The position numbers and the translations under genes are program-made. Below, in pieces: positions 51,056 through 59,406 of a DNA stretch of 64,000 nucleotides (position 1 is its first letter; each line of letters starts with the position of its first letter). Source of the stretch: Sphingobium sp052327305 (GTDB lineage: Bacteria > Pseudomonadota > Alphaproteobacteria > Sphingomonadales > Sphingomonadaceae); assembly GCF_052327305.1 (NCBI RefSeq), contig NZ_CP182486.1:2108001-2172000 (forward strand). The letters run 5' to 3'. The notes beneath the pieces were generated by a model, which saw only the letters and a program-made list of their open reading frames with translations, was not told where the DNA came from and ran no database searches.

Positions 51056-51601
51056 TCATTTCGGCGAGAGCACCATCAGCATCTGGCGGCCTTCCATGCG
51101 CGGATAGGACTCTACCTTCGCGATTTCGCCGGTATTCTCGGCGACCCGCCGCAGCAGATCCATGCCGAGCTGCTGGTGCGCCAGTTCGCGGCCACGGAAG
51201 CGCAGCGTCACCTTCACCTTGTCACCGTCGCCAATGAAGTCGTGGACCTTCTTCATCTTCGTATCATAGTCATGATCGTCGATGTTCGGACGCATTTTGA
51301 TCTCCTTGATCTCCTGCGTCTTCTGGGTTTTCCGGGCGATATTCGCCTTCTTCTGCGCCTCGTACTTGTATTTGCCGATGTCGAGGAACTTGCAGACCGG
51401 CGGATCGGCGGTGGGCGAGACCTCGACAAGGTCGAGACCGACCTCGGCTGCCTGCTCAATCGCTTCGCGCGTGTAGAGAACCCCGATATTTTCGCCGTTC
51501 TCGTCGATCACCCGCACCTTGGGCACGGTGATGAATTCATTGTATCGCGGGCCGTTTGCCGGCGTCGGCGCCATCGGGCGGCGCATCATGGGAGGACGGA
51601 T
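51056..51601 (-). CDS. infC: translation initiation factor IF-3, ATC start
   Basis: This is a 181-residue IF-3 with the N-domain (NGPRYNEFITVPKVRVIDEN), the linker (YKYEAQKKANIARKTQKTQE) and the C-domain (KVTLRFRGRELAHQQLGMDL). It checks the start codon and initiator tRNA on the 30S subunit. The only good ribosome site, AAAGGAG at 51610-51616, is 8 bases before an in-frame ATC at 51601, but 20 bases before the first ATG (51589). Bacterial infC genes often use AUU, AUC or AUA so that IF-3 limits its own synthesis, so I place the start at ATC. The TATTATATAAG stretch at 51631-51641 may be a -10 region. Confidence 0.93.
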   Translation of the reverse strand: MRPPMMRRPMAPTPANGPRYNEFITVPKVRVIDENGENIGVLYTREAIEQAAEVGLDLVEVSPTADPPVCKFLDIGKYKYEAQKKANIARKTQKTQEIKEIKMRPNIDDHDYDTKMKKVHDFIGDGDKVKVTLRFRGRELAHQQLGMDLLRRVAENTGEIAKVESYPRMEGRQMLMVLSPK

Positions 51602-51711
51602 AGAGACTGCTCCTTTGGTTGTTGACGAGACTTATATAATAGATCGCGCGTTATCGTGAAAGTCGCGCCACATATCACGGGACGATTTTCGTTGCGAGCG
51701 TTGCTTTGCGG

Positions 51712-52035
51712 TCATCGCGGCGCGGCGAGGATGACGAGACATCCCGCCAGTGCCAGTCCGCCGCCGATCATGTCCCAGCGAGTGGCCGCAACCTTCTCGA
51801 TCAGCAGCATCCAGCCGATCGCCGCGACGATATAAATGCCGCCATAGGCCGCATAGGCGCGACCCGCCGCAATGGGTTCGGCGCGCGTGAGCAGCAGCGC
51901 GAACAGGATCAGCGAGGCGACGCCGGGCACCAGCCACCAGACCGATTTCCCCATGCGCAGCCAGGCCCAGAAGGCGAAGCAGCCCGCGATCTCCGCCAGC
52001 GCCGCGCCCACATAAATGGCGAGCGTCGCCGGCAT
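51712..52035 (-). CDS. YnfA-family small membrane protein
   Basis: This 107-residue protein has four helices. The family string YVGAALAEIAGCFAFWAWLR leads, then GRAYAAYGGIYIVAAIGWML and RWDMIGGGLALAGCLVIL. It resembles small multidrug-resistance-like proteins of the YnfA/UPF0060 family, whose function is not established. The start overlaps the upstream GNAT stop (TGATG). Confidence 0.9.
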   Translation of the reverse strand: MPATLAIYVGAALAEIAGCFAFWAWLRMGKSVWWLVPGVASLILFALLLTRAEPIAAGRAYAAYGGIYIVAAIGWMLLIEKVAATRWDMIGGGLALAGCLVILAAPR

Positions 52036-52481
52036 CAGGACGCGACGTGCCTCAGGTGGACGAGCGGATAGGGTCGCCCTTGCGGATCATGCTCGGAGCG
52101 CCCGGTGCGCACGAAGCCGCGCGCCTCATAGAAGGGCAGGGCGTTCGTTGCCTGCTCGCTGGCATCCACCGTGGCGCCGGGGGCGAGGGTGAGCGCATGA
52201 TCGAGCAGCGCCGTGCCATAGCCCCGGCCATGAACGGCTGGATCGACGAACAACGCATCGATCATCGTGCCGTCCATCACCAGAAAACCCTGCACCATGC
52301 CGTCCGCATCCTCGATTAGCCAGAGCGGGACGGCGGGCAGGAACTCTTCCGCCACCATGCGATCGATCTCGGCGCGATCCGCGCCAGTGAGGAAGCCATG
52401 GGTGGCATCGACCGCCGCGCGCCAGATATCCAGCGCGCGGGGGACGTCAGCGGCGATGCCGGGCCGGATCCGCATCGCCAT
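52035..52481 (-). CDS. GNAT-family acetyltransferase
   Basis: This 148-residue enzyme has the N-terminal RIRPGIAADVPRALDIWRAA, the acetyl-CoA loop IDALFVDPAVHGRGYGTALL near residue 80 and NALPFYEARGFVRTGRSEHD at the end, as in YjaB-like acetyltransferases. The acceptor is unknown. It starts 7 bases after the thrS stop and overlaps the ynfA-like gene, so the three genes probably form one message. Confidence 0.9.
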   Translation of the reverse strand: MAMRIRPGIAADVPRALDIWRAAVDATHGFLTGADRAEIDRMVAEEFLPAVPLWLIEDADGMVQGFLVMDGTMIDALFVDPAVHGRGYGTALLDHALTLAPGATVDASEQATNALPFYEARGFVRTGRSEHDPQGRPYPLVHLRHVAS

Positions 52482-52487
52482 TCTCGC

Positions 52488-54506
52488 TCAGGCCCGCAGG
52501 TCGGGCGGGGTCGCCTCTGCGGTCAGCATCGCCACGGCCTCGTCCAGTGTCATCACCTTCTGATGCTCGTCCGAACCCAGCCGCCGCAGCGCAACCGTGC
52601 CTTCTTCCGCCTCGCGCCGACCCACCACCAGCAGATGCGGCACCTTGGCGAGGCTGTGCTCGCGCACCTTGTAGTTGATCTTCTCGTTGCGCAGGTCCGT
52701 CTCTACGCGGATGCCTGCCGCCGCCAGCTTCGCCGCCACGTCAGCGGCATAGCCGTCCGCTTCAGAGACGATCGTCGCGACGACCGCCTGCACCGGCGCG
52801 AGCCACACTGGCAGCTTGCCGGCGAAATGCTCGATGAGGATGCCGATGAAGCGCTCATAGCTGCCGAAGATCGCGCGGTGGAGCATCACCGGCCGGTGGC
52901 GCTCGCCATCCTCGCCCACATAGCTCGCGTCCAGCCGCTCGGGCAGCACTCGGTCGGACTGGATGGTGCCGACCTGCCAGGTCCGCCCGATCGCGTCGGT
53001 CAGGTGCCATTCCAGCTTGGGCGCATAGAAGGCGCCTTCGCCGGGCAGCTCCTCCCAGCCATAGGCCTCGGTCGCGAGGCCCGCGCGCACCACGGCGTCG
53101 CGCAGTTCGCTCTCGGCCTTGTCCCACATCTCCTCGGTGCCGAATCGCTTCTCCGGGCGCAGCGCCAGCTTGATGGCGTAAGTGAAGCCGAAGTCCTTGT
53201 AGATGCGGTCGGCAAGGCGGCAGAAGGCCTGCACTTCCTCGACGATCTGGTCCTCGCGGCAGAAGATATGCGCGTCGTCCTGCGTGAACTGGCGCACCCG
53301 CATCAGGCCGTGCAGCGCGCCGTGCGGCTCATTGCGGTGGCAGCAGCCATTCTCGTAGAGGCGCAGCGGCAGGTCGCGATAGCTCTTGATGCCTTGACGG
53401 AAGATCAGCACATGCGCCGGGCAGTTCATTGGCTTCAGCGCCATCCACTGCGCATCGTCTGAGACGATCGGGCCTTCGTCGTCGACGTTCGGCACTTCGT
53501 CGGGGATGACGAACATGTTCTCGCGATACTTGCCCCAGTGGCCGGACTGCTCCCACTGGCGCGCGTCCATCACCTGCGGCGTCTTGACTTCCTGATAGCC
53601 CGCGCTGTCGATCGCGCGGCGCATATAGGCCTCCAGCGCCCGCCAGATGACGAAGCCGTGCGGATGCCAGAAGACGCTGCCATGCGCTTCCTGCTGCAGG
53701 TGGAAGAGGTCCATCTCCTGCCCCAGCTTGCGGTGGTCCCGCTTGGCGGCTTCTTCCAGCCGCATCAGATGCGCGTCGAGCTGCTTCTTGTTGAGCCAGC
53801 CGGTGCCGTAGATGCGCGTGAGCTGCGCATTCTTCTGGTCGCCGCGCCAGTATGCGCCGGAGACGCGCATGAGCTTGAACGCGGCTGGGTCCAGCTTGCC
53901 GGTGGAGGCGAGATGCGGCCCGCGGCACATGTCCATCCATGCGCCCACGCTGCCCGGCTGGCCGGACCAGTAGACCGTCAGCTCCTCGCCCTCGGGCAGT
54001 TCCGCCGCCCATTCGGCCTTGAACGCCTCGCCCTGTTCGCGCCAGCGCGCAATGAGGTCGGCACGGCTCCACGCCTCGCGCACCAGCGGCTTGTCCGCGC
54101 GGATGATCTCGCGCATCTTTTCCTCGATCGCGGGGAGATCGTCCTCGGTAAACGGCCCGCGAGAGGCAGGCGCCATCACGTCATAATAGAATCCGTCGTC
54201 CGTCGAGGGGCCGAAGGTGATCTGTGTGCCGGGGTAGAGCGCCTGCACGGCCTCGGCGAGGATGTGCGCAAAGTCGTGCCGCGCCAGCTCCAGCGCATCC
54301 GCCTCGTCCTTCGCGGTGACGAGCGCCAGCGCCGCGTCCTTCTCGATCGGCCGGTTGATGTCGCGCAACTCGCCGTCCACCCGCGCGGCCAGCGCGGCTT
54401 TCGCGAGGCCAGGGCCGATCGCGGCGGCAATGTCCGCCGGGGTCGTGCCGGGCGCAACTTCGCGCACCGATCCGTCCGGCAAGCTAATCTTCATGAGTTC
54501 GCTCAT
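52488..54506 (-). CDS. thrS: threonyl-tRNA synthetase
   Basis: This 672-residue enzyme charges tRNA-Thr. It has an N-terminal TGS domain (about 1-62), an editing domain with the HDFAHILAEAV motif near residue 93, the class II core (MNCPAHVLIFRQGIKSYRDL, then EPHGALHGLMRVRQFTQDDA) and a C-terminal anticodon domain (LPVWLAPVQAVVATI). The zinc cysteine, histidines and class II arginines are present. ATG 54506 or the in-frame ATG four codons later could be used. The gene leads a three-gene unit, and the long upstream gap may hold leader structure. Confidence 0.97.
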   Translation of the reverse strand: MSELMKISLPDGSVREVAPGTTPADIAAAIGPGLAKAALAARVDGELRDINRPIEKDAALALVTAKDEADALELARHDFAHILAEAVQALYPGTQITFGPSTDDGFYYDVMAPASRGPFTEDDLPAIEEKMREIIRADKPLVREAWSRADLIARWREQGEAFKAEWAAELPEGEELTVYWSGQPGSVGAWMDMCRGPHLASTGKLDPAAFKLMRVSGAYWRGDQKNAQLTRIYGTGWLNKKQLDAHLMRLEEAAKRDHRKLGQEMDLFHLQQEAHGSVFWHPHGFVIWRALEAYMRRAIDSAGYQEVKTPQVMDARQWEQSGHWGKYRENMFVIPDEVPNVDDEGPIVSDDAQWMALKPMNCPAHVLIFRQGIKSYRDLPLRLYENGCCHRNEPHGALHGLMRVRQFTQDDAHIFCREDQIVEEVQAFCRLADRIYKDFGFTYAIKLALRPEKRFGTEEMWDKAESELRDAVVRAGLATEAYGWEELPGEGAFYAPKLEWHLTDAIGRTWQVGTIQSDRVLPERLDASYVGEDGERHRPVMLHRAIFGSYERFIGILIEHFAGKLPVWLAPVQAVVATIVSEADGYAADVAAKLAAAGIRVETDLRNEKINYKVREHSLAKVPHLLVVGRREAEEGTVALRRLGSDEHQKVMTLDEAVAMLTAEATPPDLRA

Positions 54507-54980
54507 GCCAAGTCCAATTCCTGATCCACGGCCACGCGCCGAAGCGCTGCGCTCCGCCCGTCTGTTATCGCATCATTGGAGCGGGAAAACGCTTCCCGCT
54601 GTTTCGCCCGATGCGCTTAGGCAAGCCCGGCCGATATTGAAAGGGGGGTGGGAGCGCTCAGCCATCTGGCCCAGCCTCCCGCTTGCGTGTGCGGGGCCAG
54701 GGCCGACGCGCCAGCTAGAGGGCGCGCGCGCCGAGGCCCAGGCTAGTGCTGCGGGTGAGCGTGGGCGCTGGCGCGGCCGTCAGAAGAGCGTGTGGGCTCG
54801 GCATGGGCGGGGATATAGAGGGGGACGGCGGGTTTGTCACTGGGGGTAGATTGCGAGCTTGTCGGTGTTCAAAAGCTGAAGCTACGATATTCACGGAAAC
54901 GACCCGATCCATTCATTCGTAACTTGCGTCTCAGAAGGTTCATTCTAGTCTTAGAGAGACAAGGCGGCGGGGAGAATCTA
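54507..54980. other. thrS upstream region and left flank of low-G+C island
   Basis: This 474-bp gap lies between divergent genes and I see no gene in it. A hairpin AGCGGGAA-AACGC-TTCCCGCT (54580-54600) lies 75 bases upstream of thrS and may be part of its leader; no U-run follows on either strand. From about 54840 the composition drops, marking the left side of the two-gene island. Confidence 0.45.
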
Positions 54981-55901
54981 GTGACTGTGAACAGCGATCT
55001 TACCATTACTAGGCGCATACATTTTTTCCGCGTCTCACATGCTCCAGAATTTCTTCCTCTTTTGCCAGCGTCCCTAGCCGCCATCCAAAAACTTCCTTGG
55101 GAAGAGCAAGGGCGCTACCAACCAGATGCGACCGACAACTCGCTTTTGAGCGTTATGCCACATTCCTTTGATTATCCGCTGCGTTTGGAATTCGGCCGTA
55201 CTCGGAGGGACAATCTGCCGGAGATTGAAAGGAAGGGCATAAAAACGACTCTGTCGATTGCTGAAGATGCTGGACTAATCGATGTCTGTCACATCGTGAT
55301 ATTTGCTGATGGCTTTGTTGCGGCGGAATTTAATCGAGATGCTCCGCGGATACGTAAGCTCGGAGATTATTTAATGTTCAAGGGGCGGAATCTTTCAAAC
55401 GTTCCCCGATTCCAAAGACTATTTGAACGCGATCTCGCTGATGTAATACGAAATATGAATAATGTTAGATATTTAGAGATTGAAATCCCTCCTGATAATA
55501 TCAGTCTTGTCCGGCAGGCCGAGAGAAGTTTAGCGGATGCTTTTGAGGCACAGCAGAAAGTAAATAAGTCAAGAACTCTCGGTCTTTATTTTAATGCACG
55601 TGATCCTGCCGACGATCGACTCAAGAGTATAGGGTTGGCCCTCGTTCAGGCGATGCGAGGCGTCGATAGTCAGGATGCTTATGAAAAGCTCCAAATCCGA
55701 GGCACTGATCCCCACACCCGCAAACCACGAACCCTTAATCTTTTGGAGGATTTTTTAATTGCAGAAGTCAATTTCACCCGATCATCTAAAAAGGCTCGGA
55801 GTATTGACAGCGCGGCCGCTTTCGCAGCGATAGAGGATGCATACATACAGCGTCGAGAGGCACTAGAAAAGTCACTAAGGGCCGTGTTGCCATGGGATTG
55901 A
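54981..55901 (+). CDS. unrecognised soluble protein of a low-G+C two-gene island
   Basis: This is a 306-residue protein read from GTG 54981, six bases after GGGGAG. I do not recognise the family. It opens with a beta strand (TRRIHFFRVSH), has a short Ile/Val-rich strand pair (DVCHIVIFADGFVAAEFNRD) near residue 110, a charged helical middle (FQRLFERDLADVIRNMNNVR) and a basic C-terminal third (NFTRSSKKARSID). It has no signal peptide and no membrane helix. Codon use is much more A+T rich than in the flanking genes, which points to horizontal gain. It overlaps the next gene, a small membrane protein, by 10 bases, so the two likely act together. Confidence 0.7.
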   Translation: MTVNSDLTITRRIHFFRVSHAPEFLPLLPASLAAIQKLPWEEQGRYQPDATDNSLLSVMPHSFDYPLRLEFGRTRRDNLPEIERKGIKTTLSIAEDAGLIDVCHIVIFADGFVAAEFNRDAPRIRKLGDYLMFKGRNLSNVPRFQRLFERDLADVIRNMNNVRYLEIEIPPDNISLVRQAERSLADAFEAQQKVNKSRTLGLYFNARDPADDRLKSIGLALVQAMRGVDSQDAYEKLQIRGTDPHTRKPRTLNLLEDFLIAEVNFTRSSKKARSIDSAAAFAAIEDAYIQRREALEKSLRAVLPWD

Positions 55902-56365
55902 CCAGAGCATACTGGCGATCTCGGGCGTTGTACAACGCAGGCATTGCCGTGACGGTAGCGTTGATTGCATCGCTCGGCAAATCATACGGTCTCCCACCTA
56001 TCTTTCGTGGCGATTACGGAGCCTTTGTTAAAAGCGCCGAGTTGATGCTGTCGGTAGGGTCATCTTTGCTAGGTTTCATTATCGCGGCCGTCACGCTGAT
56101 TTATGCCCTAACTGCGGGTCAGCAATTTGCCCTTTTGCGCGCCTCGGGCTCATTTTCGGAACTCGCGGCTACGTCTAAGGCTGCAATGTTCTGGTTGTTA
56201 ACAGCATCCATCTTGGGTGCGACTCTCCTTCTGCTAGAGCCTAGTGCCTTTGATCATGCGCCTAGGATTTTCATTTTCTTGGCAGCTTTTGTGACAGCAG
56301 AAGTGTTCGTATCGACTGCCGCCCTCACTTGGGTGATAAGTCGGTTGATCACCTTAGCGGAGTGA
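55892..56365 (+). CDS. small four-helix membrane protein of the island
   Basis: This 157-residue protein has four hydrophobic segments at about residues 13-31, 50-75, 94-114 and 125-152. Recognisable stretches are MLSVGSSLLGFIIAAVTLIY and FLAAFVTAEVFVSTAALTWV. I do not recognise a family. It overlaps the upstream soluble gene by 10 bases in a different frame, shares its low G+C, and ends just before the G+C-rich core resumes. A membrane protein paired with a soluble protein is a common layout of phage-defence modules, but nothing here proves such a role. Confidence 0.68.
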   Translation: MGLTRAYWRSRALYNAGIAVTVALIASLGKSYGLPPIFRGDYGAFVKSAELMLSVGSSLLGFIIAAVTLIYALTAGQQFALLRASGSFSELAATSKAAMFWLLTASILGATLLLLEPSAFDHAPRIFIFLAAFVTAEVFVSTAALTWVISRLITLAE

Positions 56366-56433
56366 AGTCCCCTTTCCCCTTGACTTACCCCCCCACACGG
56401 GCCCGAATTGCGATCAGTGCCAAGGGGGGATGA

Positions 56434-57516
56434 ATGACCGACGATGAGCAGGGGGCCTTCGGCTTCAGCGGGAGCTGGCGCGAGTTCGCGCCGATCGCCT
56501 TCACGAACATCGCGCTGACGATCGTCACGCTCGGCATCTACCGCTTCTGGGCGACGGCGCGCACGCGGCGCTATCTCTGGTCGCGCACCCGCTTCATCGA
56601 TGAACCGCTGGAATGGACGGGCACGGGGCTGGAGCTGTTCATTGGCTTCCTGCTCGTGCTGGTGCTCTTCGGTATTCCCTTCCTCTTCCTCCAGTTCGGC
56701 GCGCAGGCGCTGCTGCTGCGCGGCCACACCGGCATCGCGGTCATCCTGTCGTTCATCGCCAGCGCGGTCATCTTCTACCTCAGCGGCGTCGCGCGCTTCC
56801 GGGCGCTGCGCTATCGGCTGAGCCGCACCTTCTGGCACGGCATTCGCGGCGGGGCGGACGATAACGGCTTTGGCTACGGCTTCTCGTTCATGTGGAAATA
56901 TGCCGTGGGCTATCTGCCGGCCGGACTGCTCATTCCCTGGGCAATGATGTCGCTGTGGAACGAGCGCTGGCGCGAGATGAGCTTCGGCCCGCTCGCCTTC
57001 CGCTCGAATGGCAGCGCGGCGGATGTGTTCCTGCGCTTCCTGCTCTTCTATCTCGCGCCGTTCCTCATGGTGATCGCGCTGGGTATCGTCGGCTTCAGCA
57101 TGCTGCCGCTTTTCGCGGGGCTGGATCTGGAGGGCGGCCAGCCGCCGACGGGGCCAGTGATCGTGGGCCTCATCATCGGCCTCATCGCCATCTACGGCGT
57201 CCTCGGCCTCGTTGCGCTGGTCTATTATGCCAAGTTCCTGCGCGTGGCGATCGGCGGGCTGTCGCTGGGTGAGATCGACTTTCATTTCACTGCGCGCAGC
57301 AAGCACTGGGTGCTGCTGATCCTGGGGGACATCGCGCTGGTGGTGCTCACGCTCGGCATTGGCCTCGCGTTCCTGGGTTATCGCCACTGGTCCTTCTTCA
57401 TCCGCCATCTTTCGGCGAGCGGCGAGATCAGCCTCTCCGCGCTCACTCAGTCGACGACGCGTGCGCCGGGACAGGGCGAAGGCCTGCTCGACGCGTTCGA
57501 TGTTGGGGCGATATAA
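56434..57516 (+). CDS. DUF898 (YjgN) membrane protein
   Basis: This 360-residue inner-membrane protein matches DUF898: FGFSGSWREFAPIAFTNIAL at the start, TLGIYRFWATARTRRYLWSR, and the repeat of that motif at the C-terminus (TLGIGLAFLGYRHWSFFIRH). About eight helices are seen. Its function is unknown. It is followed 8 bases later by an M48 peptidase gene, a pairing common in proteobacteria, so both probably act in envelope maintenance. Confidence 0.9.
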   Translation: MTDDEQGAFGFSGSWREFAPIAFTNIALTIVTLGIYRFWATARTRRYLWSRTRFIDEPLEWTGTGLELFIGFLLVLVLFGIPFLFLQFGAQALLLRGHTGIAVILSFIASAVIFYLSGVARFRALRYRLSRTFWHGIRGGADDNGFGYGFSFMWKYAVGYLPAGLLIPWAMMSLWNERWREMSFGPLAFRSNGSAADVFLRFLLFYLAPFLMVIALGIVGFSMLPLFAGLDLEGGQPPTGPVIVGLIIGLIAIYGVLGLVALVYYAKFLRVAIGGLSLGEIDFHFTARSKHWVLLILGDIALVVLTLGIGLAFLGYRHWSFFIRHLSASGEISLSALTQSTTRAPGQGEGLLDAFDVGAI

Positions 57517-57524
57517 GGGCGAGC

Positions 57525-58607
57525 ATGTCGAGTATCGGACCAGCCGCGAACATCTGGCATTATGATGGCCAGAGCGCCACGCGCCATTTCCCCAGCGTCT
57601 TGTGGGACGGGCAGGGCGTCTCGCTGCGCTGGGATGGCGGCGAGAGCGGCCCGCATCGCTGGAGCAGCATCTTGGCGCTGGGCGGCACCGGTGGTCAGTC
57701 CGCCTACGGGTTGAAAGGGGAGGCCGGCTGGCGGCTGGTCTTTGCCGGTTCCCCGCCAGCGGATTTCGCCATCCATCTGCCGCTGCCCGCGCGCTATGGC
57801 CGCTGGATCGACCGGATTGGGCTGACGAGGGCGATCGCATTGTTCGCCGTCATCGCCGCGCTGGTCGTCTTCCTCGTGCTGCGCGCTCCCGGCTGGATCG
57901 CGCCCTATATTCCGCAAAGCTGGGAGAACCGGCTGGGCGACGCGATTGCCGGCGATCTCGGCGGGCGGGTCTGCTCTACGCCTGCGAGCCGCGCCGCGCT
58001 GGACAGGCTTGCTACCCAGCTTGGCGGTGGGCCGCCGGTCCGCGTGATCGAGATCGTGAACGTGCCAATGGTCAACGCCGTAGCGCTGCCCGGCGGGCGC
58101 ATCCTCATTTTCGATGGGCTGCTGGCGCAGGCGAAATCGCCTGACGAGCTGGCCGGCATTCTCGCGCACGAGATCGGCCATGTCCGCAATCGCGATACCA
58201 TGGCGGCGCTGGTCCGCCAGCTTGGCCTTTCGGTGGTGCTGGGCGGGCTGAACGGGCAGGTGGGCGGCGTGCTCAATGGCCTCTTGTCGCTCAGCTACAG
58301 CCGTGATGCGGAGCGCAATGCGGACGGCTATTCCATCGCGGCGCTGAAGCGCGCGAACATCTCGCCCGAGGGCGTCGCGGGCTTTTTTGACCGGATGGGT
58401 GGCGGCAAGAAGGGCGAGCCAGCCGAGCGTGCGATGAGCTGGATGGCCTCGCACCCCGTCTCCGCCGAGCGCAAGAGCGCGTTCCTCAAGTCGAAGGTGC
58501 CGGGCCACAGCTACGAGCACGCGCTGACCCCGGCGCAGTGGCACGCAATGCTGCGCGCCTGCCGGGACGACAAGACTGTGAAGCCGCCGGTGCAGCTGAG
58601 CCTCTGA
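57525..58607 (+). CDS. M48-family zinc metallopeptidase
   Basis: This 360-residue protein has an N-terminal beta-rich module (about 1-85), one membrane helix near residues 100-125 and the peptidase domain. The zinc motif is LAGILAHEIGHVRNRDT near residue 213, with the third ligand in SRDAERNADGYSI near residue 264. Ending GHSYEHALTPAQWHAMLRAC is as in membrane-anchored M48 proteins. It probably degrades damaged envelope proteins and works with the DUF898 protein. Confidence 0.92.
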   Translation: MSSIGPAANIWHYDGQSATRHFPSVLWDGQGVSLRWDGGESGPHRWSSILALGGTGGQSAYGLKGEAGWRLVFAGSPPADFAIHLPLPARYGRWIDRIGLTRAIALFAVIAALVVFLVLRAPGWIAPYIPQSWENRLGDAIAGDLGGRVCSTPASRAALDRLATQLGGGPPVRVIEIVNVPMVNAVALPGGRILIFDGLLAQAKSPDELAGILAHEIGHVRNRDTMAALVRQLGLSVVLGGLNGQVGGVLNGLLSLSYSRDAERNADGYSIAALKRANISPEGVAGFFDRMGGGKKGEPAERAMSWMASHPVSAERKSAFLKSKVPGHSYEHALTPAQWHAMLRACRDDKTVKPPVQLSL

Positions 58608-58644
58608 GTCGACCTCACGCATCAAAGCGCCTATCGAGCCGCGC

Positions 58645-59406
58645 ATGACTGCACCGCTCGATACGCCGCCTGCTTTCCTCGCTCGTCCCGGTGAGCCACG
58701 CCTCGCTTACCGCTACCGCGCGGGTGCCGGGCCGACCGTCGTCTTCCTGCCCGGCTACGCGTCGGACATGCAGGGCAGCAAGGCCATCGCGCTGGACGCG
58801 TGGGCGGAAGCGATCGGCCGCGCAATTCTCCGCTTCGATTATGCCGGGTGCGGTGAGAGCGAAGGCGATTTCCGGGACGGGACGCTGGCGAGCTGGCGGG
58901 ACGATGCGCGCGCGGTGATCGACGCCACACTGCCGGCCGACGCGTCGCTCGTCCTCGTCGGCTCCTCCATGGGCGGGTGGATCGCGCTGCTGCTGGCGCA
59001 GGCGCTCGGGCCCCGCGTCCACGCCGTCGTCGGCATCGCCGCCGCGCCGGATTTCACGCGCTGGGGCTTCACCGATGCGCAGAAGGACGTCATTCGCCGG
59101 GACGGGCTGCTCCTCGAGCCCAATCCCTACGGACCCGAGCCGACTATGACCACGCGCGCCTTTTGGGAGTCGGGCGAGGCCAATCTGGTGCTGGGCAGCG
59201 AAATCGCCATCGATTGTCCTGTGCGGCTGCTGCAGGGGCAGGCCGATCCGGACGTGCCGTGGGAGACGGCGCTGCGCATCGCCGAGCAGCTGCGTTCAGC
59301 CGACGTTCGGACGATCCTCGTCAAGGACGGCGATCACCGGCTTTCCCGCCCGGCGGACATCGCGCTGCTCATCGGGGAGGTCGCTGCTCTGGTGGAGTTG
59401 CCTTAA
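58645..59406 (+). CDS. alpha/beta hydrolase
   Basis: This 253-residue hydrolase reads TVVFLPGYASDMQGSKAIAL and FDYAGCGESEGDF. It then has the nucleophile elbow LVGSSMGGWIALLLAQALG near residue 110, the acid in QGQADPDVPWETA and the histidine in KDGDHRLSRPADI. The layout matches the acyl-protein thioesterase-like palmitoyl-protein hydrolase (ABHD10) type. The stop abuts the next gene start without a gap. Confidence 0.9.
   Translation: MTAPLDTPPAFLARPGEPRLAYRYRAGAGPTVVFLPGYASDMQGSKAIALDAWAEAIGRAILRFDYAGCGESEGDFRDGTLASWRDDARAVIDATLPADASLVLVGSSMGGWIALLLAQALGPRVHAVVGIAAAPDFTRWGFTDAQKDVIRRDGLLLEPNPYGPEPTMTTRAFWESGEANLVLGSEIAIDCPVRLLQGQADPDVPWETALRIAEQLRSADVRTILVKDGDHRLSRPADIALLIGEVAALVELP

Noticed and set aside
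54834..54980. Longer N-terminus for the island protein from a TTG at 54834
   Set aside because: GTG 54981 has a good ribosome site, and the extra 49 residues are basic and lack sign of a domain.
54840..56399. Possible terminal inverted repeats of the island (GGGGGTA-type at 54842 and its complement near 56388)
   Set aside because: The match is only about 7 bases within G or C runs, and no target duplication or transposase was seen.
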